A DNA stretch of 64,000 nucleotides, taken from the NCBI RefSeq assembly GCF_901709675.1, contig NC_051095.1:13715456-13779455 (forward strand), in the 5' to 3' direction. Positions 46,550 to 60,080 of the stretch are shown piece by piece; position 1 is the first letter of the stretch; every line of letters starts with the position of its first letter. The DNA comes from Syngnathus acus (taxonomy: Eukaryota; Chordata; Actinopteri; Syngnathiformes; Syngnathidae). The notes under the pieces are model-generated. The model had not been told where the DNA came from. It saw only the letters and a list, made by a program, of their open reading frames with translations, and ran no database searches. The position numbers and the translations under genes are program-made.

Positions 46550-47976
46550 ACTTTTCGCATTTCTAATGAGATGCAACTGCCCACACAAGTACTTTTCCAT
46601 GCAGTTGAGACTGAATCCTTTCGCGTAAGTATAATTCCCAAAACAGATCAAGTCAAAACTGTCCTTTGCTAAAGTAAAGGACAAGTGCGAAAGGTTTAAG
46701 TTGGATATATTCCTCCTGTTCCCAGATGCTCTGCCGCTCGATTCTCAGGCTATTGTGGGATTCAGCAGACGTGGTGTCACTTTAATTGCCTGTTGCCTAC
46801 AAACTAACTAAAGGGGAGAGGAGGATAGAAGCTGATTGTCAAATAGATCCCTCCAGCCCAGTGCCTTCATCTTCGTGCAAGCGCAAATTGGTGGAACCCC
46901 ACTAATTTGAATATTCTGCAGTGTAATATGGCAGTTCCAGTTCTTAAAACAACAACCTTTATCGGAAAGAAAGAAAGAAACGCAAGTCAAAAGTCAATGC
47001 TTTAATCAATCTGAGATTTCAAAAGCTCTCCCTGATTCCCCTTTATCTTAATTTTTAAACACCTAGCAAGAAAGTTTGACAATGCTTTGAACTCTCGCAA
47101 CATGGTTTTATCAAATTGTGCAGTACACTTCAGATCAGTGAGCTGGAGCAGATGCTATTTTTACCCTCAGCATGATTTACTTTAGATGAGCTTGAGCGTG
47201 GATATGCTTTAAAAATCTTATGAATGCCTGCTACGTATGTTGGCGCAGCTTGATGTATGCACACGAGTTGTTTCAGGTGTCTACTAAATGTACACAGAGG
47301 GATGTGTGACGGGGATCATTTGATAATACAGCACATGGTGGGAAGAAATTGGTGAAGGCTCGACATTATGATGGGCAAACATATTTGTGCAATGTTAAAC
47401 CGTTACCAAGTGTCCTATAATCATATCTGCACATGGGGACATGCTTGCGTCAAAATACTCCAAGCATCAATAATCATAGATGCCTTTCCACACCCTTTTT
47501 TTTTTTCTTATGTTAGAGTAACACTTATTTCTATAACTGTATTTACAAAGAAAGAAAATCCTCATAGTCGTAGTCGCTCTGCTGTGTGGGAATTTAGTTG
47601 CCTCTTAATCTTGATTACCCTGCAACAGTTCTGTTCGCAGCAAAATGTAGTTTTACACAAATTGTTTTTAAAATTGATGACAAAGGTTGAACTGCAATTT
47701 ATTGGGGAAACACTGAAAGCCAGGCTCATCATCTGATCAGAAAATTACAATTACACAACATGCGGTCCTATAATTGACATCAGTGCCGTGTAGCAAATAA
47801 ATTTGTTGTATAATTTCTCACTTGAAGGGTCAGCAGCAATTATTTGTACACAAGCAATTACAAAGTTCATTTTGCATATTATGTCCCATTTATGACTTGT
47901 TCAAATGCATCCCTAACATCACAGAGCAAGACAACACGCACTCAAAAACAACAAAAACACTCGAGAACAGAAGAAA
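46550..47976. other. Intergenic, no gene seen
   Basis: A GAAAGAAAGAAA stretch near 46969-46981 and a T-run near 47499. The 122-codon plus frame at 47368-47736 has no domain or exon context. Confidence 0.55.
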
Positions 47977-47978
47977 TA

Positions 47979-48436
47979 CAGTGATCCCTCGTTTATCGCG
48001 GAAGATGCATTCCAGAACCACCTGCAATAAATGAAGATCCGCGAAGTGGAAAGGGTATATGTATTATTTTGAAATTGTTGTCCTGTACGCAACATTAAGG
48101 CTTCGTAAACCCTCTCCAATATTTTTACACTACATAAACCTTTCCCATTCCCTTAATAATCTTTCTCACACTGTTCCGTGCATGTATTGTACCTTTACAG
48201 TAAATAAAAGAGCAAACACGTGATATTGTCACATGTCCCCCCCGACTCCTTCTGCAGCGGTTGGTGCTTCTTCCCTTGAGCGTGGCCTACTGACGCCTCC
48301 TGCGCTTGAACTCAAATGGCTCAGAGGCATGCCCCGCGCCATCAGCGTGTATTTAAACACCGTTCTCATGTCACTTATAAACCCGCGAAATCACGAATCC
48401 GCAATAGGTGATGCATAAAGTGGCGAGGGATCGCTG
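47979..48436. mobile_element. Pogo/Tigger-like TA-flanked MITE
   Basis: The left end CAGTGATCCCTCGTTTATCG and the inverted right end (CAGCGATCCCTCGCCACTTT read inwards) are flanked by TA at 47977-47978 and 48437-48438. CAGNGATCCCTCG ends with TA duplication are typical of mariner/pogo-type elements in vertebrates. The 458-bp interior has no transposase. Internal inverted blocks (GCGGAAGATGC..ATCCGCGAAG; CCCGCGAAATCACGAATCCGC) are sub-terminal repeats. Confidence 0.88.
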
Positions 48437-48438
48437 TA

Positions 48439-51400
48439 CTTGGAAGTGGAATGTTCATCAAGCTCGCAGGACAAGCTATTTGACAACTGACAGTCAGTCT
48501 GCTCATGCAATCAGTTTAGCATAAGGGAGGATATTTTATTTTTACCTCTGTCACCCTGTGAAGACGTTTTACAGGCCAAGATAAGTTGCTGTCAATTTCC
48601 AATGTGTTGCAATAACGAAGCCAATTTGTGTCAAGTGCTGTGACCATCACCACCACTTGAGTCCTGTTCAAGGGGATGAAAGTTTCCTCTACATGAGCTA
48701 AATTCACCGATTGGGTCAGTTGATGTTAATTGCTTTTTTTTCTGAAGTTTGTTGAGGTCAGCAACCCCCTTTGAATCATTTCTTCATCTTTGTTGTTGCT
48801 TTTTGACGTCTACCAAGGAGTTAGAACTAAAAGCAAAATGTTTTTTTTTATGTATCTGCAGCACAAATAACTTGGAAAAATCTTTGAGGTATGAAATGAC
48901 AGGTTTCACACTGAATATAGTTGAGTAAATATAACCCAGTAAATATTACAGAATGTACAATTTTTCCAAATGCAACTTCTATTTGAATTCTGAATGCTGT
49001 GCAATCCCACCATGCATCAACACAGACGTAACGATGGGCGGTTGAAGTGAATACCAGCTTGTTCGAGTGGGTTCTGAATATGTTGTACACTGTGTTTGGC
49101 AGCTGGTGCACATTTTGTCCCAGAACGTTGATGTGTTAAAAGCAGGGACAGTTAGCCGTTTTCAGCCTGAATGATTGATAGCTAAATGGCGACGTGCACC
49201 CATCACCAGCCAGTCAGCTAGTGAAGAAGTTGTTTGTTTGTCTGAAGTTGAAAGTCTATGATGAAACCGTTAAAAAATTAAATTACATGCTTTGACGGTT
49301 CTATTATGGCCTATTGGTATCGACGCCGTCTCTTAAGACCAATTAATGATGATAATTCAACTGATACTTCTGAAAATTGAGTAAAATTGACGTTCTTGTT
49401 TGTTTCCTTACCATATAATTTTTCAGCCATAATTTCCTATGGGAAAGATTGTTTTGGAAAATGGCTGACCTTGGATTTTCTTCATTCTCTGCTTGACTCA
49501 GCTATTTTGAAGTTATTCAGACTGGCATTGAACCCCCCCCCCCATAAAAAAAACCCTTAACTAAATAAAAGTTGGGTTGCTTGCCAGTTCACTGCAGGGC
49601 TAATACATTGGTAGCAAAACCAGAAGCTCCGAGCCTTTGAGGAGTGGGAAGCAAAAATTGCTGCTGACTATCTGAGTGCGGCAACTTAAAATGCAAACAA
49701 TGAAAATGTCACAATTTTACTCTCTTTTTTCAGCAGCAGTTCTTTCTGTGGTGTCGGTAGCTAATTACAACACCTTCAGCGCTATCACTGCCTCCAGTCT
49801 CTTGTACTGATGATTAGATAGCGGCTTGGCTCAGAGCACCTACACACACTCCAGCACTCACTCCAACACCAACACATGGGGGATCGCATGTATTTGAAAT
49901 TTCAGACACTGTATATTTTTTAACACTGAGATCACGTCAAATGCAAATCTATGAGTATCTCTCTCTGTTGTAACCCATCATGAAGCCCGTTCACATAATT
50001 TCCTTATGTTGCTTGTCTGCCATCACTTGTGAAATGCTTCTCCACATTTCCCCACTTGTACAAGAAAGCCTCGCCTCTGCCTCTTTGGACTCGCGTCAAC
50101 CCTCGCTCCATATAACGTAACAATCGTACCAAAGTGTAGCATCTCCATTTCATGTTGTTTTGCACTCAGTCTGCTTCTATTGCTTGTCCCTAAAGCTCAA
50201 GCACTATGACTGATGTGCCAACAATGAAAAGCAATGATACGTTAACAATTACTCACACGTTGGTCCAAATTAATGAAAGTTGTCTCGCTTGACACAGGAT
50301 CCTTCAAGGGGAATTTCAATCTACACTCTGCTGTCTATTATTCTGGTACCCTCCAATTCGTACATATGAGCTGCTGCCTCCCCCGAAGTGCAATTTTTAC
50401 TGATAATTGGGCCACGACATGCTTTGCAAGTACCTTAACTTTTTTTTCTTTTTTTTTTTTAATTGGATCTGTTCAATCTAGTGACACGTTAATTCCAAAC
50501 CAGCAACTTCATTACTGTTAAACACTTGCCGAAATGAAATATTGCTGCCTCCAAATGACATTCCCGTGCCACTAATGAGGGAAATGCCATCAGCGGCTAG
50601 AGCTCTTTGAGGCTTATAATTGCACAGTAGTTTACTATGAACTTATTATAAGTTCAAATTCTAAACTGTCAAAATGAAAGAGCACATCATGAATTTGAAC
50701 CATCTAAGAGAGAAAAGATCTAATTCAGAAACAATTTTCCCATAAGAAGCAGTGAAAGCGAAATAATGCATGTGGGTGGGACCAAACTGTTGACATAATA
50801 AATTGCTTTGAAAACAACGAGGATGGGCGGTGGCAGGGTTGACTGACCACTAGATGTGAAACTTCATACCCCTAATTCACCGTTAGCATTTACACTGGCA
50901 TTATACAGCTCTATTTGAGCCTTATAGTACCTCTGAAGTATTTAATATCCCCATTCCTGTGTATGTACTGTTAGTACAGAACAAAAAAAAATACAGATAA
51001 ATTATTCAATGTTAAAGGCCTGTGAAAAACAATCTTTGTTTGAATAATGACTGATGAATTATAAAAGCGTACCGTTAATGAGTTGTATTGCAGATGTGAC
51101 TCACCAGTTTTACACATATGCCGCAAAGCCCCGCAAATATTATTAGATATTACAGAAACCACAAAGTCTCTCAGTCAAGATTCGTCGATATTTTTTCGAC
51201 TTTTTTTTCCGCCAACTTCTGCCAGACCTCAAGGAGTTACAGTACACGAAAATATGTGCATTATTTATTAGCTAAGAGCTAAAGATGGGTTTCATTGAAA
51301 AAAAAGAAAATATGGGAATTAGCGAACTGTAAATGTTGAATACATTACAATACACATACTGAAAATCAGAACTGCCACAAGTAAAATCAAGTGATTTGTT

Positions 51401-53559
51401 CCTAATAGTAGAACTTTAAAACGAGGAAAACACTTGAATAAGTCTTATTATCCTTACTGCTTTGAATGAGAGTTTGCTTACTTTGCCTAGCCATGTTATT
51501 TGGGGGAATTAGTGTTTAAAAAGAAAAAAAAGTAAAAAAGTAAAAGATACACAGAGTGAATGCTTTGGTACTCCAAACTCCAGAAACTCCAGCTGGTTTC
51601 CACTGCACCTGCACATGAGGGCGGCTGGACTTTGGAAGAAATATGAATCCTGATTATTTTAGTAATAATTGTAATCACGATCAGTCAAACGATTGTTTAT
51701 TTTGTGGTACAAAACACAAAAATGTTTCAACATGTAAAAAAAAATATGAAGACAAATTTCTTTGAAATGCGATAATTATGTAAGTTTCTTTATGGACCAA
51801 ACATTTTTCATAACAATGCAAAAGTACAGTATACATTCAAGAATAGCTTCCTTGTAATAATGTAACGTAGTGTAATTATTGTAATTGTGATTGAATTTCG
51901 ATTCATTGCATAGCCCTTGTCAGCTCATGCTGTGAAACTACAATGTTGACAAATGACACGAGTCCCATGAGCTTTAAAATTTCAACTTCAAAACACCCAC
52001 AGCATAAGCTCAATCAGCACTGCCGTCCAGCCAGTGCTGCATTGCAGTATTGAGGCCACAGTGTTATTGTCGGCACTTGATTCACTTGCATTTAGCAGGT
52101 CAAAATTCATTTGATATGTTGGCTGGACACACAGCGAATGTTCCAATGCGGAGCTGGTGGAGCCTGCTATTAGTTCGCTCCTCTGGGAGTCTGAAAACGA
52201 CTTGCTGTCTTCACCGTAGGAACATCACGTCACTGTCTTCCTCCAAACTCTCGGGCGCTCTGCTGCTTCTGGGCAGCCCCTGTATTAATTATTGTCCAAG
52301 ATATAAATAGTCCAACAGTCTGGCAGTGCTAGGTGGTCTAATGTGCCCGTCCGGTGTCCTGTCCTCTGTATGGCTCGGTGCACTGGCAGCTCTTTGTCTC
52401 CACATTAACATTGGCCTCAGCAGATGGGCATGTGACCTGGCAACAATGCTTGTATGTTTTATTAAACCTCTTAATCCTAACCCGATCTGATGACAAACGT
52501 ATCTAATATTCTTGTTCACCTTACCCCTTTTGTTTATATGAAGTCAAAAGTACAGTCATACCAAAAAACCCCGGCATGAATTCAGCTTCAATTTAACTTA
52601 GAAAAAAATGTGCTTCCAAAGTAAAACAAAACATGATACACTAATTACTTGTTGACAATTTTGCTCTACAAAGACTTTCCTATTCTTTCTCTGTCAGTCG
52701 TCTGTCTTCCAAGGATAACTGTAGTTTTGCAATTCACTGTTGTACCAGTGTGACTTGACTGTACAGTTAATCAAGGTCTTTGATTGGTTCCTCAGTCGGT
52801 GAGTCAATCTGTATTAGTCTTTCCATCCTACTCATTTTTAAAGAGTGAGGCGGTGCACTTAACAATGAGTCTTTGTATCAATCGCTCGCCCAACTAGAAA
52901 AGGATAATGGAGCTTTGCTGAATATCCCGCTTCCCCCCATGATGGCTGTGGTGCGAGCAGCAGCTATCGTTACTGTGAGGCAACTCCTGCACAAGAACCT
53001 GTCTGCCTTAGATTTCATTATAGCACCAGTTTGATTTGTCCCACAATTTTTTACGAAGGTAAGGTGTGTCAGTCTTTAGCAAAACAACATACTGCTTATG
53101 AGTCTTTAAATTAGTTAGGGGTCGTCCCTTTTCTTGTCTATATTCATCAAATCTTGCCCCCAACCTGTCATGTCCATGCAAACTTGTAGCCGCCCTTCCA
53201 AAAAATTTCTAATAAACAAAAATAGATAAAAGAAGTCACTGGAAATTATGAGTAGAGCCCTGGGAGGTTTATCTGGGTTGGCAGGCCTGGGCTCCATCAC
53301 CATGCTAATGGAGACTGCAGCTCGTAGTAGATAAGAGCCCCCGAGACAAAGAAGCACTGCACCTCGACCACCTTTCACAACAATGGAATAAGGACTAATA
53401 ATATTTGACAGTTTGCCCCAGTTTAATTTTACCTTTTGCCTACGAGTTTAAGTCTGTGCAACTATCAGGGGCGCATCTTAGGAGGATTGTACAATGATAG
53501 GGTAAGCAAAGAACTTCATATTTAAATCAAATTAAAGCTCAAGGTCCTTTATGTCCACT
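48439..53559. other. Intergenic, no gene seen
   Basis: Five kilobases without a supported exon, RNA gene or bounded transposon. Simple features only: a C14 run near 49533, poly-T tracts near 50443-50460, and AT-rich stretches at 51280-51900. Confidence 0.55.
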
Positions 53560-53567
53560 GCGGTTGT

Positions 53568-53859
53568 CAGAGGCGTAGCCAAGCCGGGGCGAGCCGGGGC
53601 GGCGCCCCGGTTAGGACTCCCTGCGCCCCGGTTGAAAAAGATCGATCTTTTTCGATTCTTCATTTTCATGCCGTTTTTTTCTTTCGGTCTTGCGCGAATG
53701 TGCTTGCGCTATTCTATGTGCGCGATGTTGTTATCCATTCACCGTTTGCCTCCCGGACCCGGATGTTGTTTTAGCGATCAGCGAACGGCGTGGGTGATGT
53801 TCGATTTTTTTTCCTGTGGGCGTGCGCCCCTACTGGAAAAATTCCTGGCTACGCCTCTG
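53568..53859. mobile_element. Young non-autonomous hAT element, perfect TSD
   Basis: TIRs CAGAGGCGTAGCCAAG and, inverted, CAGAGGCGTAGCCAGG are flanked by identical GCGGTTGT copies (53560-53567 and 53860-53867). The 292-bp interior has a CCGGGGCG repeat, a short palindrome (AAAAAGATCGATCTTTTT at 53635-53652) and GC-rich CGATCAGCGAACG DNA. Open frames through it are incidental. The lack of mutation in the duplication suggests recent insertion. Confidence 0.95.
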
Positions 53860-53867
53860 GCGGTTGT

Positions 53868-55427
53868 AGTTATGTCGCTTGATGCGAGCCGAAATGAGAT
53901 GGCGAGGCTTTGCAAGATTTCAGAGTGTCTCGCAGTATACTGGCATCAACATGGATGCTTGTATGTGACTTTAGCAGCTTATTATCCTGAAGAATTTTTG
54001 TTTACGAAATGTACAACATTCCAACAATGCTTACAATAGTGGCAAGATATTGGCTATCTGCTGTAGGCAGGCTTGGATCACACGGTGTTTGAAGATGAGT
54101 CGTCCGGGCCGTCGCCTAGAATATAAAGTTACGATTTATTCATTTAATCTCAGGTAGGATCAGTAATAATGTATATTTAACACGGGAGGGAACTAGAGTG
54201 GAAGTAGAGAATAGCGAGGCATCCTTTTTGCAGCAAATAATGATTTATAGAGCTGGTCCCAGGCTGAATACTTATCTGTCCAAATGGACTGGACTCAGCC
54301 ATCTTCAGTAGTTCTTCCTCTCTCCAGTATCTGAATTGCTCAATAGATCACAAGTGCATAAGCATTAAAAGAACAGGCCATTTGCGTTTGGACTGCAAGT
54401 GACAAACACGATTGCAGAAACAAAGAAGCGGTAAGAGAAGAACTCAACTGTACTGTATCTTTTTGTTTTTTATGTTTTCCCTCTCCTTTTTAATGTCGTA
54501 GTGTTTGTGCTTGTCTTGCAATAAATTAACTCTGTCACAGTGGCCTGAGATAATAGCAAGAGGGAATTGCTGAGCCTGATGCTGTACTCTGGGAGCAGTA
54601 CAAGTCATTTCGCTCCAGCAGACCACTTAATAGCTCTGGCTGATGTTGACAGAGTTTGAAAATCCATGCGTCAATTGTGCTAGAAGTACAGAAGTCTTTT
54701 TAGTGACTGCAGGACAAGGAAGCTAATAGTACCAGCTCACTTGGCAAAGTTTGACCAACAATCTCTTAAACAATATTTCTTTGTGGACCTCCAACTGTAG
54801 TAGTAGTACTGAGCACCTCATTTGACCTCATTGCAGTCCATATTGAGGGACTAAGGCTTCGCTCACACTGCAGCTCAATTCTGATTGTTTTGCTGATAAG
54901 TGACCTGTATCTGATTTTTTTTTTTCTTCAAAAGACAGTCTGAACGGCTCAGTTCTGATTTTTTCTTTTCTTTTTCAAATTCGCCCCTTTCATATACGGT
55001 CCTAGATCACATTTTTCTGACCTGGACATCGTCATGTGCCCTGCACAGGAGGGCAGACAGACTGCTTGGGAGGGAGACTGAATGTTTTTGTCACAGATTT
55101 CTGTAGGAAAGACGAGATGGCTTAAGGCGGCATTGGCAGCATCGCCGCTGGTCGGCCATTTTCGAACAGTGGACTGCTCTGTTGCGCTGTGCTGTACCGT
55201 GAGTCAGAAGATTTACTCAAATACTTGTCACTTGCTGAATTCTTGACGGATTTACGAACAGATTGGTTTATTACAAATATTAGTACCCTGGCTATAATTC
55301 AAACTAGCACAGCTAGCTAACTGGCACACTCGACCCCTGTCACCTATGTCCAAAAAGTAGTGTTAAATGTTTCAACATTTACATACATTAGTGATTGGAG
55401 TTGCTGTTTTTCCTTGTGTCCTACAAT
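53868..55427. other. Intergenic with a possible old repeat
   Basis: 54860-55130 contains CTCACACTGCAGCTCAATTC, GACCTGTATCTGATTTTT, TTTCTGTAGGAAAGACGAGA and similar phrases that I associate with an old dispersed fish repeat, but ends and family are not identifiable. No gene seen. Confidence 0.4.
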
Positions 55428-55515
55428 TTGCTGCCTTCCAGCTGAAGTCAGCTAGGCTCTAATACACTCGGAGCTATAATGAGGATACGCGGGATAGAGA
55501 CTAGATGGATGGATT
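55428..55515 (+). repeat. SINE family A 3' fragment
   Basis: GCTGAAGTCAGCTAGGCTCT followed by AATGAGGATACGCGGGATAG and AGATGGATGGAT parallels the family A 3' end (CTGGGATAGGCTCCAGC..GAGGATAAGCGG..GGATGGATGG). It is strongly diverged. Confidence 0.55.
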
Positions 55516-58500
55516 TTCTGAATGTTAATAAAATAATGAGTCATTACGTACCATTTTTTTCCCCACAAAATTTTATCGTCACCTTTCGTGAGCAGACTTC
55601 ACTTTTAAGCAGCTCATAGGGCTTTTCAGAGACGGAAGGGAAATGAGATAATTAGCTGAAGTCTGAGGATTCTGCTTTGAAGAGACTCGTGTGTTTCATG
55701 GCAGGGCTTTGCACTCTGGTCAGGTATTGGAGAGGTCACACAAGATTATCTGAATCATACCCACTGGTAACATGAGAATGTTACAGTTGAAGACAGTCTT
55801 CCAGACTTCCATTTTTTGGATGGATCACCAATGAAAACGGGCTTGTCTGAAGGAGCAGTAGTTACTTATGCGTGTTGTATTGTCCCTCTCCTACCTGACT
55901 TAAGTACAAGTGACAGCAAGAACTGAGCCAGTCTGCAGCCATTTATTTTGAATTTACTCGACAATCAAATAGTTAGCCCTAATTTAAAAGGTATTAATGG
56001 AAATTAATAGATATAATAGGTTTGACTTTTATGAGATGGAGGAGGCTGATGGTAATTATAACCTTTCGGACTCACTCTTTGTCTTATTTTGCCTAATGAA
56101 CATTTTACACATTAATGGCAACCGTTTAATTTTAATCCACTCTATAAAAACATAATATGACTCATCTAGTCAATGCAGATAGCCATCCGAAAGTCATTTT
56201 TAAGAAATGCCCCTCCTCTCTGTACACATGTAGAAAAATGGATTCCGCAATGTCTTCTTATACAGAATTATTGCGTGATCCACAATACGCTTTTCAGCGG
56301 TAAATACTGATCAGGCTTACATTTCTTTCTGTGTGTGTTGGCGATAACTCCACCCCACTACATCAATAGCACATCTTTGCAGTGCAGTACACAACTGACC
56401 TTGTATGTGCAGTAAACAACAACCACTAGCAGCTTTAAATTCACTCCATGTTCTAATTTATGTACATTGTAGTTTTAAAAACTCTTTGGCGTTGTTCCAC
56501 CTGTAATTACCTCTGTGGTTGTTGTTCATGGTAAGGAGACTAATTTTAACGCGGCAAAGTAGAGACTGTTGAGTATAACTGCAGCTTCAGATGCTCAGAG
56601 CAACAAAGTAAGCTACTAACTCTCGCATCTGTATCTAATTCTGTAATTTTTAGTCTAAAGTGCTCAATTTACAGATCGACAAATGCTCAAATGACTCACC
56701 CCGACACTAACCATGGTAACTTGGCAATGGAAAGGCTTTATGTGAAGTGGAAAAGCGACATGAGTGCTTGTTATCAAAAGTGTGCAATGTATGCATTGGG
56801 TATTTTGTTATCCATGCAGTATGCACTTTGTGTCATCCATTACAATTTTATCAAAAACTGTGGACGGTCTGAAAATAGTTTTTCTCAATATATTCTTATT
56901 TCAAGATAAGAAATGGAACTCTATTCTTCCTCTAGCTATGTAAAATTGTTTTTGTGCTCAGCATTTTTCATCTGCGCTTACACGATGGCGAATGCACTCT
57001 TTGCCCCGTCTCGGCCCCTCTGGCCTCCGTGTCCTTAATATGATATATCTGGAGTAACATTGTTTGTGACATGTTGCTTTCCAGTTGCCTGATTTACAAT
57101 ATCCTCTACTCTTAAATGGAGTAAAAAAGGAACTGAGAACATGTTGGTTCTGGTTTTAAGATCCATGTGTTGATCAGCTTACAATGTTGAATGCAAGGAT
57201 GCTGACATTTCTGACAAACAAAGAAATGCACCTCGCAGGAACATGGCTGCTATTACTTTTACCTTCTGGCTTTATGCGCTACAACACAGATGCACTTTAC
57301 TGCACTGTTATGAGTATACAGAGTCAGACCTTGTTGGACAAGTTGTTTTGAGTTTGCTAGATTTAAATCAAAACATTGGAGATGCACAATATTAGCTTTA
57401 ATTTAAGAAGTTTCACAAATTAAAGATGACATGTATTTTTCATTCGTATTGCAGCCTTGTAGTTTGTTGGTCTTGCTGCCATCTGATTTGTCTTCAGTAA
57501 TTGGAAAAACTAGATGCAAATACTCTGGACCTAACTGTACTGTTTTACTGTTCAGTACTAAATTGTCGGATTCCTGAAGAAAAAGCTGCTTTGTAAATTG
57601 CAACAATGGGCACAATGATGGATAGAACATGCTTCTTCAAACTGAAGCCTCCAAGCATATTTCTTCAGTCCATGAATGTTATTGACTATATTCATATTAC
57701 AACCAGTCTATGTCAAATAAATATGACATAGGGCAACTTACTTGTCATGCATTTATATGGGGAATATGGTTGAGTAAAAACCGCTAGCTTTCTTATCTAT
57801 GGCCCAGCATGGGAGATAAGGAACTCTCACAGAGACACACGTAAGGATGCAGGCTAAGGGAGCGTTTCTTTAAAGAATAGGTATACAAGAGCTGCCTCTT
57901 AAGCTGCGATGACTTCTTGTGAAGTTGCTATGATTCATCCAAGGCCGCACTGTTTCTGGAGTTCTGCTGATCCTGCTGCGGAGACAGAAAGATGAACGGG
58001 GCTACTGGGCTATGATGGGCTATCGTACTCCTCCATCATTTTAGGGGTTGCTTGACTCTGACAAGCCTCGTCGAACAAAGGGAGCGCTCCTCTAATCGCA
58101 GCAAGACATGGGTGTCTGGTCGCATTCCATTCGTCAAGATGAATAATGCACTCAGATGTTTGGGTAAATACACGCATACAAAAAATGAGGTTGGTATGAC
58201 TGCACAAGAAACAGCATTGTCATTTCCATCCTTTTATTCTAGGACAATTTATTTCAAGTTTGCAATACAGAAAATGTACAAACAGATGGATTAGGATTCA
58301 GCTATTAGTTTGGTCTATAACACGTCAGAAAATAGGCAAATATATGTATGTATCGTTGTTTTTACAAATAAAAGCAGATATTTGCAAATGTGTTATTTTG
58401 ATTACAACACAGACGAGCAGTTTGCTTTCACGGAAGAGTAAAGACATTTAAGAATAGAAGGGATGCAATTACAAGCATTTTTCAGTTAAACATTGTCTCC

Positions 58501-59877
58501 ATGTCACCAAAAGAGTTGATTTATTTAAAAGATTTATTTTGTATCGCACAATTGATCAGTTAGCTATTATTATACCCACCCCGACTTCTAAGTCAGCTTG
58601 GGTTCTGGCTACACTTGCTCAATGATCCAGTCACAATTGAGTTCATTTTTCTACCTGTAAAGCACTCCACAAATATGCATCTGGACAAAGCCGTCATCAT
58701 CCAAGTACTCCTCCGTTGGCATATATCGGGGCTGCTGTCGGGCTGAAACCTATGTCGCAATTTGGGTTCATAGTTTCATAGTTTTAAATTTGATAGTTTT
58801 CACACAAATCTACACCGTTTCTATTCAACATGCAGTAGATGCCATTAGACAGCAAAAGCAATTTTTTGAGATTAGCTGTAGCATTGGCTGAACACAAAAG
58901 AGCGCAAAGGTGAGATTTTCAGCAAATATTAGTGAATAGTTCCTCCCCCAAATTTGCGAATGCCTGACTGTGAATACAGTTATGAGTAGCAGAACAGTTG
59001 GACCCAAATTTTTTATCCCAATCATATAATAAAACTACGCTTTTGGTTATGAGATAAAGCAGTGTGCAAATGACTCCTTCGGGAATGGTTTGAAATGTTT
59101 CAAAGGCGCAAAGAACCACCCAGTCATTATGTTACCGGCTGTGGGGCTGCTACAAGCATATTGGGGCGAGTTTCGGGGATAAGTGCGACCTTTTTAGTGG
59201 CCCTAAAGCTGTGGTGGCACAGTGTGACTGATGCAGATTATCATCGCCGGAGAAAGCCAATTACTGCCGTCATCATGTCACCCTCTCGGTGGAATGAAAT
59301 GCATTACAGTATTCTTGTGCCAGCGTTTTTGTGTTTTCCCTTCACTGATCCCCCTAGCTGGAGTGCTAATAGCGCTGTCAATGAGACCGTCAGAGGGTCG
59401 TGCTTCATGGAGGACTCGAGGAATTACATCCTCTTTTTGTCTTCTTTCGCTAGTCAAGACAAAGCCCTTTTATTGTGACACTCGAGTGTCCTTGGATGAC
59501 TGCAGAGCGGACACACTGCCTTGCAGAGTGGCGATGTATGAGAATATCGTTTCTGTTTTTTATGAAGCGAACAAACCACAGCTCATCAGAAGTTTGTTTT
59601 CTTTCAGAAACAGGCCAAAGAAGCTGAAATCAAACAAGACAGCTGTGGCCCAGCCATGCACAAAGACTACAGAGCGAGCAGAGTCACAAGTAAGAGACTA
59701 CGGTGCGTGTTTGTTCTCAGGGTTAGTTCTGCATGAAAACTGCAGCTTTTTCACGAGCGATGGGGGTGCCTTGTTGACATAGTGGGTATGCTGTGGTAAA
59801 ATACACAGTGCTGTTCTGGTTTTACGCCCACAGCTCTGGAAAAGGCTTAAATTGATTGCCTGTGTCTGGTCCAGACA
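55516..59877. other. Intergenic, no gene seen
   Basis: No supported exon. The overlapping plus-strand frames at 59095-59782 (127 and 183 codons) share one repeat-free region but have no domain, and one extends into less complex DNA. Otherwise AT-rich. Confidence 0.5.
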
Positions 59878-60080
59878 ACGTGGATCAGTGGTAGAGTGGT
59901 CGTCTCCCAATCCAGATGTAGGGGGTTTGATCCTCAACTGTTGTGACCATGTCCTTGAGCAAGATGCTGAACCCCCAGTTGCTTCCCATGGCGTGTCATC
60001 AGTAGGTGAATGAGGAAGCAGTGTTAAAGCACTTTGAGTACCAAAGGTAGACAAGCATTGTATAGGCGACAGCCGGTTTA
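59878..60080 (+). repeat. tRNA-derived SINE, family B, copy 2
   Basis: The head ATCAGTGGTAGAGTGGTCGT carries a clear tRNA-like A box, and GGGGTTTGATCC is a near-consensus B box. The body phrases TTGAGCAAGATGCTGAACCC, TGTCATCAGTAGGTGAATGA, AAAGCACTTTGAGTACCAAA and GGTAGACAAGCATTGTATAG match the 35080 copy in order. It is better preserved at the head than that copy. Confidence 0.88.

Noticed and set aside
53551-54039. 162-codon plus-strand frame
   Set aside because: Most of it lies inside the hAT element at 53568-53859 and runs across the target duplication into unrelated DNA, so it is accidental.
59231-59782. 183-codon plus-strand frame
   Set aside because: No domain, and an overlapping 127-codon frame competes with it. 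Composition does not rise as in the real exons at 16-19 kb.
59885-59935. Possible functional tRNA gene
   Set aside because: It has A- and B-box-like sequences but no complete cloverleaf, and it continues into a SINE body shared with the 35080 copy.
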